Shown here: positions 1-6,011 of the stretch, piece after piece
How the letters are laid out: each line of letters begins with the position of its first letter
Position numbering within the stretch: position 1 is the first letter of the stretch
Assembly: GCA_964459305.1 (NCBI GenBank)
Contig: CAYWNA010000403.1
Span: 1-8,360, forward strand
Source of the DNA: CAYWNA01 sp964459305
Lineage (GTDB): Bacteria; Planctomycetota; Planctomycetia; Pirellulales; Pirellulaceae
Reading direction: 5' to 3'
Length of the DNA: 8,360 nt
Made by a program: the position numbers and the translations under genes
Notes under the pieces: generated by a model
Told to the model about the DNA's origin: nothing
Seen by the model: only the letters and a program-made list of their open reading frames with translations
The model's database searches: none

Positions 1-1
1 G

Positions 2-45
2 TCGCCAGACTTTGGTCTGCGTAGGGTAAAACCAAACTCGGGCGA
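2..45. repeat. Imperfect inverted repeat (hairpin) at window start
   Basis: The 15-base arm TCGCCAGACTTTGGT (2-16) is the reverse complement of 31-45 at 13 of 15 positions, around a 14-base loop. The sequence is intergenic-looking. One frame stays open from base 2 to a TGA at 104-106, so the tail of an upstream gene cannot be fully excluded, but the peptide shows no recognisable domain. My impression is that such Pro-Asn-Ser-Gly-Asp-coding palindromes are dispersed in planctomycete intergenic DNA. That is inference and was not searched. Confidence 0.5.
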
Positions 46-159
46 TCTCGGCTACAGGTCCGACTTGTCGGCAGACGGTACAGATTCAAAATCCGAAACG
101 GGATGACTGAACCTTGACACCAGCCCATTGTGGGATGTTGTTTGGAGTGGCTGTTGCAT

Positions 160-226
160 TTTGGATTTCTGCAATTTGAAATTTGGATTTGTTTCGAATT
201 TCGTGCTTCGGATTTCGAATTTCAAA
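160..226. repeat. AT-rich TTTCGAATTTC-type repeat
   Basis: This AT-rich island in otherwise GC-rich DNA contains the 11-mer TTTCGAATTTC twice, at 192-202 and 213-223, a period of 21 bases. It is preceded by related blocks of the type TTTGGATTT (169-177 with its flank, and 182-190). Either strand can be translated into short low-complexity peptides rich in Phe, Glu, Arg and Ile/Asn. Such peptides are recurrent spurious gene calls in planctomycete and related genomes, so I treat this as a non-coding dispersed repeat. The base pattern is seen directly. The family assignment is from general familiarity. Confidence 0.6.
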
Positions 227-305
227 ACACCTCACTACCTCAAACAGGCTACGCGCAAGTCCGCTTCTTCCGGGCGATTGGCGGTGCCGATTCCACAAAA
301 ATAGG

Positions 306-349
306 ACAACGAAATCCGGAACGATGATTGAACAAGAGCGTTTCGTTGT
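306..349. repeat. Perfect 9-bp inverted repeat beside the promoter
   Basis: ACAACGAAA (306-314) and TTTCGTTGT (341-349) are exact reverse complements separated by 26 bases. The right arm runs into the TATAAC box (349-354) and the loop holds the candidate -35 box. The repeat therefore brackets the proposed promoter of the oxidoreductase gene. It could be a split operator or an incidental repeat, and no regulator gene is adjacent. Confidence 0.45.
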
Positions 350-354
350 ATAAC
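328..354 (+). promoter_or_regulatory. Putative sigma70-type promoter for the oxidoreductase gene
   Basis: TTGAAC (328-333; 4 of 6 to TTGACA) and TATAAC (349-354; 5 of 6 to TATAAT) are separated by 15 bases, slightly short of the optimum. A start of transcription near 361 would give a 5' leader of about 40 bases before the ATG at 402. This is a motif match by eye only. Confidence 0.35.
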
Positions 355-387
355 CTTTAGGCTTGGCATTCCAAACAATCCGCACTT

Positions 388-392
388 AGGAG
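388..392 (+). promoter_or_regulatory. Shine-Dalgarno site AGGAG
   Basis: AGGAG lies nine bases before the ATG at 402 and supports that codon as the start of the oxidoreductase. The Tat motif right behind the start agrees. Confidence 0.7.
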
Positions 393-401
393 AACACATC
401 C

Positions 402-1880
402 ATGGCACGAACCACACGTCGTAGTTTCCTGCAAACCACCGCAGCCGCAGGCGTCGGCTTCTGGGTAGCCGGCGGCTCTCGACCAGCGATGAGCCAATCC
501 GCGAATGAAAAGCCTAACGTTGTCAGCATCGGCGTCGGCGGCAAGGGGGGAAGCGATTCCAGCAACGCCGCGAAGTTCGGAAACGTCATCGCCATTTGCG
601 ACGTCGATCGGGGCAGGCTTGAGGGTAAAGGAAAGGCCGACGGGTTCAAGGATGCCGAGAAGTATACGGATTATCGCGAGATGCTCGCCAAGCACGGCGA
701 GAAAGCCGACATCGCAACCGTCAGCACGCCGGACCACATGCATGCCCCGGTAACGCTCGCGGCCATGCGAATGGGCATCAGTTGCTATACGCAAAAGCCA
801 TTGACGCGAACGATCTACGAGGCTCGGCTGTTGGCCAAGGTCGCTAAAGAGACCGGCGTCTGCACTCAGATGGGCAATCAGGGAACGGCTCTGGATTCCT
901 CGCGCGAGGCCATTGCCCAACTTAAATCGGGTGTACTCGGCACATTGAAAGAAGTCTACGTGTGGTCGAATCGTCCCGTTTGGGCACAAGGGCCCGGTCG
1001 CCGCATGACCATGGAGAAGTTTGCGGCACAGGCCAAGAAGGAAAACCCGGATGACGCCGAACGGATCATCGAGGGAAAGAAGAAAGAGATCGAACACGCC
1101 CTCGAGGTGGTCGATTGGGAGAACTGGCTTGGCGTCGCGCCGCATCGGGAATTCTGGCCTGGCGTTTACCACAGCTTTCAGTGGCGTGGTTGGTGGGATT
1201 TCGGCAGCGGCGCCTTGGGCGACATGGCCTGCCACCAAGTGACCGTTCCATTCGCTGCCTGCGGACTGAAGGACCCGGTCTCGGTCGTTGCCAAGACCAC
1301 CGGGCACGACTACGACAGCTTCCCGGCCAGCTCGATCATCGAATTCCAGTTTCCGGAAACGTCCGAACGGCCCGCCATCCCGTTCTGGTGGTACGATCGC
1401 CGAGGCAATACGCCGCCTAAGGAAGTGTTCGAGAAATGGGGCATCGACAGGGTGTCAGCCAGTGGCGTACTCATCGTTGGCGAAAAGGGTGCTTTCTACA
1501 GCACCGATGACTACTGCGGCCGCTACGAACTCAAGGGCGTCGACAAGGTCGAAGTCGAATATGAGAAGGCGGAAAACAAGGGCAACAACGACATCAACAA
1601 TATGTACGAGTTGTTCCGGGCGCTCGCCGCGGACGATCCGATGATCTGCAAGTCGAACTTCATCAATCGGGCCGGCCCGCTCACGGAGACAATCCTCCTG
1701 GGCAACTTGGCTGTTTGGGCTGCTGCCAAAGGCGGCAAAGACGGTGCAATGGGCGAGTGGGGCGAGAAGGTCGAGTGGGACGCCGAGAACCTCAAGGTCA
1801 CGAATCTGGCCTCGCTCAAGACGCCGGGAGTGGCCGATTTGATCAAACCGAAGTATCCCGAGGGTTATCAGTTGGACTAA
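402..1880 (+). CDS. Tat-exported Gfo/Idh/MocA family oxidoreductase
   Basis: This 492-residue protein is probably an NAD(P)-dependent dehydrogenase or epimerase-like enzyme acting on a sugar or cyclitol outside the cytoplasm. A twin-arginine signal, TRRSFL (residues 5-10), precedes a hydrophobic Ala/Gly stretch. The Rossmann part shows the dinucleotide loop GVGGKGG (44-50), the acidic end of strand 2, CDVD (66-69), and STPDHMHAP (108-116). The family's usual EKP is QKP (131-133), a variant I associate with the large planctomycete paralog group. The C-terminal domain has WRGWWDFGSGALGDMACH (261-278), supplying Asp274 and His278. Residues about 203-237 form a charged Lys/Glu-rich insertion before DWENWLG, absent from typical members as I remember them. 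The start is fixed by the SD site and the Tat motif. The gene appears monocistronic. Substrate cannot be predicted. The family call is very secure. Confidence 0.93.
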   Translation: MARTTRRSFLQTTAAAGVGFWVAGGSRPAMSQSANEKPNVVSIGVGGKGGSDSSNAAKFGNVIAICDVDRGRLEGKGKADGFKDAEKYTDYREMLAKHGEKADIATVSTPDHMHAPVTLAAMRMGISCYTQKPLTRTIYEARLLAKVAKETGVCTQMGNQGTALDSSREAIAQLKSGVLGTLKEVYVWSNRPVWAQGPGRRMTMEKFAAQAKKENPDDAERIIEGKKKEIEHALEVVDWENWLGVAPHREFWPGVYHSFQWRGWWDFGSGALGDMACHQVTVPFAACGLKDPVSVVAKTTGHDYDSFPASSIIEFQFPETSERPAIPFWWYDRRGNTPPKEVFEKWGIDRVSASGVLIVGEKGAFYSTDDYCGRYELKGVDKVEVEYEKAENKGNNDINNMYELFRALAADDPMICKSNFINRAGPLTETILLGNLAVWAAAKGGKDGAMGEWGEKVEWDAENLKVTNLASLKTPGVADLIKPKYPEGYQLD

Positions 1881-1884
1881 GGTC

Positions 1885-1903
1885 CGCCGGGTCTCGACCG
1901 GCG
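1885..1903 (+). terminator. Possible terminator hairpin after the oxidoreductase
   Basis: CGCCGG (1885-1890) pairs with CCGGCG (1898-1903) around a 7-base loop, beginning four bases after the TAA. Only a weak, mixed T-containing tail (ATTGTCT) follows, so intrinsic termination here is uncertain. Confidence 0.35.
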
Positions 1904-1907
1904 ATTG

Positions 1908-1924
1908 TCTAAGCAGTGCTTAGA
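1908..1924. repeat. Perfect 17-base palindrome
   Basis: TCTAAGCA (1908-1915) and TGCTTAGA (1917-1924) are exact reverse complements around a single central G. A one-base spacer makes a stable RNA hairpin unlikely, so a dimeric-protein binding site or an accidental palindrome is more likely. There is no adjacent regulator gene. Confidence 0.45.
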
Positions 1925-2029
1925 AACAAATGCGCGGTTAGCGACGCTGAGCTTCGGGAGAATGCAACAGTTTCCGCCAGTTCAACCGTGCAGACATTCG
2001 TCAGGTCCGCTTAGTGTTGATGGATGGAT

Positions 2030-2057
2030 GTGGGGGCACTGTGTGCTGTGCCCCCAC
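2030..2057. repeat. Perfect 10-bp hairpin repeat (GTGGGGGCAC)
   Basis: GTGGGGGCAC (2030-2039) pairs perfectly with GTGCCCCCAC (2048-2057) around the 8-base loop TGTGTGCT. It lies in the gene-free region between the oxidoreductase and the lipoprotein, 27 bases before a second, longer inverted repeat. I believe similar G5/C5 hairpins occur in many copies in planctomycete intergenic DNA. That is familiarity, not a search result. Confidence 0.6.
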
Positions 2058-2084
2058 TCCTTCCCAACGACGCAGAAGGAAGAT

Positions 2085-2161
2085 GTAGGACGGGTCTCCC
2101 GACCCGTCGGTTTGTTGTCATGGCGAAAGACGGGTCGGGAGACCCGCCCTACGTTTTTTTT
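2085..2161 (+). repeat. 24-bp inverted repeat followed by T8; repeat element and possible terminator
   Basis: The arm 2085-2108 is the reverse complement of 2129-2152 at 23 of 24 positions, with a single A-C mismatch (2090/2147) and a 20-base loop. One base later comes an uninterrupted run of eight T residues (2154-2161). A GC-rich stem with a T-run on the plus strand has the form of an intrinsic terminator, though the stem is far longer than usual and lies about 200 bases past the oxidoreductase stop. The core GGGTCTCCCGACCC reads as Gly-Arg-Val-Ser-Arg-Pro-Val when translated, which I associate with a widespread planctomycete dispersed repeat. Confidence 0.65.
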
Positions 2162-2216
2162 ACGCAACTATGGGATGTTTCTCGGTCGCCATCTTTGAGA
2201 GAGTTAGAATCGAGTC

Positions 2217-2221
2217 AGGAA
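2217..2221 (+). promoter_or_regulatory. Shine-Dalgarno-like AGGAA deciding the lipoprotein start
   Basis: AGGAA lies six bases before the ATG at 2228. With the lipoprotein signal peptide right after that ATG, it decides in favour of 2228 over the in-frame ATG at 2024, which would place 68 repeat-derived residues in front of the signal peptide. Confidence 0.6.
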
Positions 2222-2227
2222 CTAACA

Positions 2228-3553
2228 ATGAAAAGAACGCTGTTGGGGCGTGGTACGCTCGTAGGTTGGATCGCGTGTTTGGTTTGTCTGACCGGTTGCC
2301 CATCGCCGAGTGGCGACGGGGGAAGCACCGGCCAAGGTGGTAGCAGCGGCGGTGAAAGCGTTCCTGATAGCGGCAAGGGCGATGCGACGGAAGCCCCGGC
2401 GCGGGTTTCTACGGCCAAGGCGGAGGATGTCGATGCTGCCAAGACGCTGCTTGACGGAATGGGCGCCAGTTGCACGCTCTTGCCTGGTGGCGTGATGACG
2501 GAGATCGTCATTAAGGACGGCTCCGCATTATCCGCAGACAATATCGTTCTGTTTGGCAAGTTGACCGATTTGGAGAAGATTGAGATCCTCAACTATCGAG
2601 AGTTGAACGACGAAATGGCCTCAGGGCTCGCGGGGCTGAAAAGCTTGAAGACATTGGCGCTGACCAATTCGGTGATTGGGGATCCAACGGTGGAGATGAT
2701 CGCCAAGTCATTTCCAGATCTGACGAACCTCGACCTGTCGTCGAACACCAACATGACCAACGGCGTCCTCAAGGTCATCTGCGAACTGAGCAAGCTCGAA
2801 CGATTGACCCTCGTTCAGAACCGCTTCAACGACTTGGGCACCAGCCACTTGGCGAAATTGGAAAACCTGCGAGTGCTCGATCTTCGCGGCAATATGGAAG
2901 CGGGCAATATGACCATGGAGATCATCGGGGCCTTGCCCAAGCTCGTCGCGCTGAAACACCGCAGTACGGCGGTGGCCGATTATGGCATGGAGTACTTGAC
3001 TCAGAGCAAGACGCTCAATTCGTTGCTGATGCAGGATTTCGTCGTTACCGGTCAGGCGGGACAGTACATCGCCAATATTGGCACGTTGACGCAACTGGAG
3101 ATCTTTCGATGTCAAGGCTTCGGTTCCGATGGGGTGCTCGCATTGAAGGGCATGAAGCTCTCTCGGCTTACTCTTCGTGATCTACCCATGGTCGATGATC
3201 AGGCCATGGAGGCCTTCACGGAATTGCCCGAACTGAAACGACTGTATCTGCACGAGTTGACGTCGGTCAGCGACTACGGCCTGGAGAACCTGGGGAAGCT
3301 CAAGTCGCTTGAATTGCTCGACATTTGGACCGTGCCGCAGATGACCGACGCCACAATCGATGTCATCGCCACATTGCCGAACCTCAAAGAGCTGACCATC
3401 AGGACCACGGATGTCACCGACGCAGCGGTGGACAAACTTTTGGCAATGCCGAACCTGCAATCGTTGACATTCAAAGAGAACGGAATGGTGACGGCCGAGG
3501 GGCTCAAGAAGCTATCCGGCAAGGAATGGTCCAAGCTGGATATCGGTGAGTGA
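2228..3553 (+). CDS. Leucine-rich-repeat lipoprotein
   Basis: This 441-residue protein is predicted to be exported and lipid-anchored. The N terminus has a basic start (KRTLLGR), a hydrophobic core (about 9-22) and the lipobox LTGC, making Cys24 the lipidation site. A flexible linker rich in Gly, Ser, Asp and Pro (25-60) follows. From about residue 62, a segment of the type AKTLLDGMGA plus GGVMTEIVIKDG opens a solenoid of roughly twelve leucine-rich repeats of about 24-26 residues, seen in LTNLDLSSNTNMTNG, LENLRVLDLRGN and LPNLKELTIRTTDVTD. The fold suggests protein or ligand binding at the envelope. No catalytic domain is visible. Such proteins are abundant in planctomycetes and have no assigned role. 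It ends convergently with the ABC permease gene 172 bases away. Class and anchoring are secure. Partner and function are unknown. Confidence 0.9.
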   Translation: MKRTLLGRGTLVGWIACLVCLTGCPSPSGDGGSTGQGGSSGGESVPDSGKGDATEAPARVSTAKAEDVDAAKTLLDGMGASCTLLPGGVMTEIVIKDGSALSADNIVLFGKLTDLEKIEILNYRELNDEMASGLAGLKSLKTLALTNSVIGDPTVEMIAKSFPDLTNLDLSSNTNMTNGVLKVICELSKLERLTLVQNRFNDLGTSHLAKLENLRVLDLRGNMEAGNMTMEIIGALPKLVALKHRSTAVADYGMEYLTQSKTLNSLLMQDFVVTGQAGQYIANIGTLTQLEIFRCQGFGSDGVLALKGMKLSRLTLRDLPMVDDQAMEAFTELPELKRLYLHELTSVSDYGLENLGKLKSLELLDIWTVPQMTDATIDVIATLPNLKELTIRTTDVTDAAVDKLLAMPNLQSLTFKENGMVTAEGLKKLSGKEWSKLDIGE

Positions 3554-3583
3554 GGGTCCCCATTGACGAGCCCTTTCTCTCCC

Positions 3584-3680
3584 TCGTTTAACCGAAAGCC
3601 GCAGGCGAGCGCGCGCGGCGGGTTCCAATCAGCCACCAGCGTCGTGCACACGCCATCGTCTCCGGCTTCGGGTTAAACGA
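3584..3680. repeat. 97-bp palindromic-ended element between convergent genes
   Basis: The 18-base ends, 3584-3601 and 3663-3680, are reverse complements at 16 of 18 positions; TCGTTTAACC pairs exactly with GGTTAAACGA. The interior is GC-rich, including an alternating GC block near 3608-3620. The element fills most of the gap between two convergent genes, so it could serve as a bidirectional transcription barrier. Its right arm resembles the arm of the palindrome at 7355-7421 (20 of 27 bases, ungapped), suggesting one repeat family. Confidence 0.6.
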
Positions 3681-3725
3681 AGACTGCCCGAAACCACGAA
3701 TGCCGGTTCTTTTCTGCGGCGTTCT

Positions 3726-4799
3726 TCAGCTCCAGCGGAACCAGCGAAGGGCCAGGGCGAAGGTCACGACTCCCCAAGCGGTGACGATCGTGATGTCGGT
3801 GCCCACCTCCAGGAAAGTCGCGCCTTCGAGCATTACGCTGCGCATAGCGCCGATCAGGGGTGTAAGCGGCAATGCCCCAAGGCCGGTCTGCACCACGTCC
3901 GGAAAGCGGTCGATGGAGAAGAAGATTCCCGATCCGATCCACATGGGCAGCATCACGGCGTTCATGATTCCCGATACCGTTTCGATCGTCTGAGCGCGAC
4001 TGGCCACCAGGAGCCCAATGCCTGAGAATTGAAACGCTCCCAACAGTATCAACAGGCCAACCGTGAAATAGCTTCCGTGATTGACAACTCCGAAGAACAT
4101 GCGAGCGAAAACCAGAACCAGGAGTACCTCGGGCACCGTAAACAGCAGCCGGCTGACCATCACCGCGGCCAGAAAATGGCTTCGTTTCATCGGGGTGGCC
4201 AAGTAACGCTTCAGCAACTTGCGAATTCGCATGTCGACGATGGCAAACCCGACACCCCAAAGACCGCCGCCCATCAGTCCCATGCCTAACAACCCGGGCA
4301 CGAGGAAGTCGATGTACCGTCCGCCCGGCTCATCGACCTCGTGATCGCGCACCATCACCACGTCCTCGCGCCCGGCGGCCCGCTGCAAGGTGTCGTCTGT
4401 GGCATTTCGGGCCAAAACGCTTCCTGCCTGGCTCGGGTCGAAGTAGTACTCGTATCCATCCGCTGCCTCCGTGCCCGGGACCACAATGACATCTGCCCTG
4501 CCGGTGCGCAGCCTCAAGCGGCATTCCGCTTCGTCGTACACCGTGGCCTCGAATCGATCGTCACCGTTGAGCGCCGAACAGACGGAAACGGCTTGGTCTC
4601 CCTGCTGTACCACGACCGTGAACTGTTCCACCGGTCGATTGCGAAAGGCGACGCCCAACGCCACGACCATGATCAGCGGAAAGACATAGACCCAGAAGAT
4701 AGCTGCCGGCTCGCGACAGAATTCACGCACGCGAGCCCCGGCAAGGTTCAACAAAGCATGGTAGCGAGGTTCGGGCGCCGAATCGGTGTGATCAATCAT
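3726..4799 (-). CDS. ABC-2 type transporter permease
   Basis: This 357-residue membrane subunit of an ABC exporter has one transmembrane helix near the N terminus (about 33-52, IFWVYVFPLIMVVALGVAF). A soluble, presumably extracytoplasmic domain of about 110 residues follows (about 55-160). Then come about five helices (roughly 163-188, 206-232, 243-264, 275-297 and 334-351). Family-typical stretches are KRYLATPMKRSHFLAA at the cytoplasmic loop and VASRAQTIETVSGIMN. The ATG overlaps the stop of the upstream ATPase gene as ATGA (4796-4799), which implies translational coupling and a shared complex. Two ATPase and two permease chains are expected. Small hydrophobic compounds, drugs or polymers are possible substrates, but nothing here decides. 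No terminator with a T-run follows its stop; the 97-bp palindromic element lies just beyond. Confidence 0.9.
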   Translation of the reverse strand: MIDHTDSAPEPRYHALLNLAGARVREFCREPAAIFWVYVFPLIMVVALGVAFRNRPVEQFTVVVQQGDQAVSVCSALNGDDRFEATVYDEAECRLRLRTGRADVIVVPGTEAADGYEYYFDPSQAGSVLARNATDDTLQRAAGREDVVMVRDHEVDEPGGRYIDFLVPGLLGMGLMGGGLWGVGFAIVDMRIRKLLKRYLATPMKRSHFLAAVMVSRLLFTVPEVLLVLVFARMFFGVVNHGSYFTVGLLILLGAFQFSGIGLLVASRAQTIETVSGIMNAVMLPMWIGSGIFFSIDRFPDVVQTGLGALPLTPLIGAMRSVMLEGATFLEVGTDITIVTAWGVVTFALALRWFRWS

Positions 4800-5752
4800 T
4801 GCGTCGCTTCGTCATCCTCCTCAAACTGCCGGCCTGTCAGCATGACGAAAACGTCATCCAGACTGGCGTGTCGCGTGGTTAGACTAGCCAGACTCAAGGC
4901 GCGCGTTTCGATCCGCTCCAGCAGCGCGGGGACAACGAGGTGAGGCTGCGTCACCGAAAGATGTATCGTCCCACCTTCTTGGCGGCAGCCTGTGACCGTA
5001 GGCAGATCGCGCCAAACATCCGCGGAATCGCCGGACGTCCCCATACCCTCGACGGTGAACTCGACCACGTGGTCGCCGCCCAATCTGGCGATCAACTCTC
5101 CGGGCGGTCCCATGGCAATGACGCGTCCTCGGTCGAAGATGGCGACGCGATCACAAAGCCGCTCGGCCTCCTCCATGTAGTGCGTGGTCAACAACGCGGT
5201 GCGCCCTTGATGGCGACACTCGGTGACGATCTCCCAAAGCTGCCTTCGCGATTGGGGATCGAGTCCCGTGGTTGGCTCGTCCAAAAACAGCAACGACGGG
5301 TCACCCACCAATGCAGCGGCAACCGCCAATCGTTGCTTTTGACCGCCGGACAGCTTCTTCACCCATGTGCTTGCCTTATCTTCCAAGGAAACACGAGCAA
5401 TCGCCACTTCCGGCGTGATACCCCGGCGGTAGAAGCTGCGAAACAGCGCCAGTGTCTCTCGCACGGTTAGTTTGTCGGAGAACTGGGTCTCCTGCAGCGA
5501 AATGCCGATTTGCTCCCGGATGGCGTCGCCGTCGCGATCCCATCGCATGCCCAGCACTTCCACCTCACCGCTGGTCGGCGGCAGCAAACCTTCAAGGACC
5601 TCGATCGTCGTCGTCTTTCCCGCGCCGTTCGGCCCAAGCACGCCAAAGCACTCGCCTTCCTCGATTTCCAGATCGATACCGCGCACCGCCTCCACCGGCG
5701 GTTTCCCGTCGTACGTTTTCACCAAATCGGAGCAACGAATCGCTTGTGACAT
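4796..5752 (-). CDS. ABC transporter ATP-binding protein (ABC-2 exporter)
   Basis: This 318-residue cytoplasmic ATPase would drive the adjoining permease. All nucleotide-binding motifs are intact: Walker A GPNGAGKTT (40-48), Q-loop Gln87 (SLQETQF), signature LSGGQ (134-138), Walker B LLFLDEP (154-160), D-loop GLD (163-165) and switch His191. Residues about 225-310 form the extra C-terminal region common in drug-exporter ATPases of the DrrA/CcmA type (DUF4162-like), with the usual ASLDDVFVMLTGR ending. It is first in a two-gene operon and overlaps the permease by four bases. No clear Shine-Dalgarno site precedes the ATG, and I could not pick a confident promoter in 5753-5850. The family is certain and the cargo unknown. 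Confidence 0.95.
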   Translation of the reverse strand: MSQAIRCSDLVKTYDGKPPVEAVRGIDLEIEEGECFGVLGPNGAGKTTTIEVLEGLLPPTSGEVEVLGMRWDRDGDAIREQIGISLQETQFSDKLTVRETLALFRSFYRRGITPEVAIARVSLEDKASTWVKKLSGGQKQRLAVAAALVGDPSLLFLDEPTTGLDPQSRRQLWEIVTECRHQGRTALLTTHYMEEAERLCDRVAIFDRGRVIAMGPPGELIARLGGDHVVEFTVEGMGTSGDSADVWRDLPTVTGCRQEGGTIHLSVTQPHLVVPALLERIETRALSLASLTTRHASLDDVFVMLTGRQFEEDDEATQ

Positions 5753-5828
5753 GTTCGATAACTACATTCGTGAAAATTGGCAGCTCTAAGATAGCCTATT
5801 TCGAGACGAGCGGTAGGTCTCTTCGTTT

Positions 5829-5921
5829 AGCACCGATGGCACGATCCGAAGTTAGCGTCAGTGCGGAAGGTCCTGCGTCTTCAGTGCCGAAGGCACGACC
5901 TATGTCAGCCTGGGGCGAAGC
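5829..5921. repeat. Two related copies of a short hairpin repeat
   Basis: The better copy (5883-5921) begins AGTGCCGAAGGCACGACC, containing the perfect hairpin GTGCC-GAA-GGCAC (5884-5896), and continues CTATGTCAGCCTGGGGCGAAGC. A degraded copy starts at 5829 as AGCACCGATGGCACGATCC and is followed by a similar GTCAG (5856-5861 region). I associate this motif with dispersed planctomycete intergenic repeats from general familiarity. It occupies the 259-base gap upstream of the ABC operon and downstream of the M48 gene, with no gene inside. Confidence 0.55.
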
Positions 5922-6011
5922 GACGAAATGCGCAAATCCTCACCAATCGCCGTGTAGGGCGACACAACCGGCCTTGAGGAGAGTCCACCTTCGGCCGCAT
6001 CTCGAATGTTC

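Larger units (their letters stand above)
1881..2227. other. Gene-free intergenic region rich in hairpins
   Basis: No credible gene is present in these 347 bases. They contain a small GC hairpin just after the oxidoreductase stop, a 17-base palindrome, a 10-bp hairpin and a 24-bp inverted repeat with a T-run, each listed separately. The frame of the downstream lipoprotein stays open back to 2024, but that extension only reads through the repeats and is not believed to be translated. Confidence 0.75.

Noticed and set aside
86..385. Small frames over the AT-rich repeat upstream of the oxidoreductase
   Set aside because: They translate the repeat into low-complexity Ile/Arg/Asn/Lys or Phe/Glu strings typical of spurious calls.
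357..1307. Long open frame on the minus strand opposite the oxidoreductase
   Set aside because: It is antisense to a gene with unmistakable family motifs and its own translation has no recognisable domain; GC-rich codon bias explains it.
2024..2227. Upstream in-frame extension of the lipoprotein gene (start at 2024)
   Set aside because: The extension translates the hairpin repeats and would bury the signal peptide. The start at 2228 has an SD-like site and an immediate lipobox signal.
3673..4260. 195-codon minus-strand frame inside the permease gene
   Set aside because: It is a shifted-frame shadow rich in Arg and His, without membrane segments, and the permease frame is clearly the coding one.
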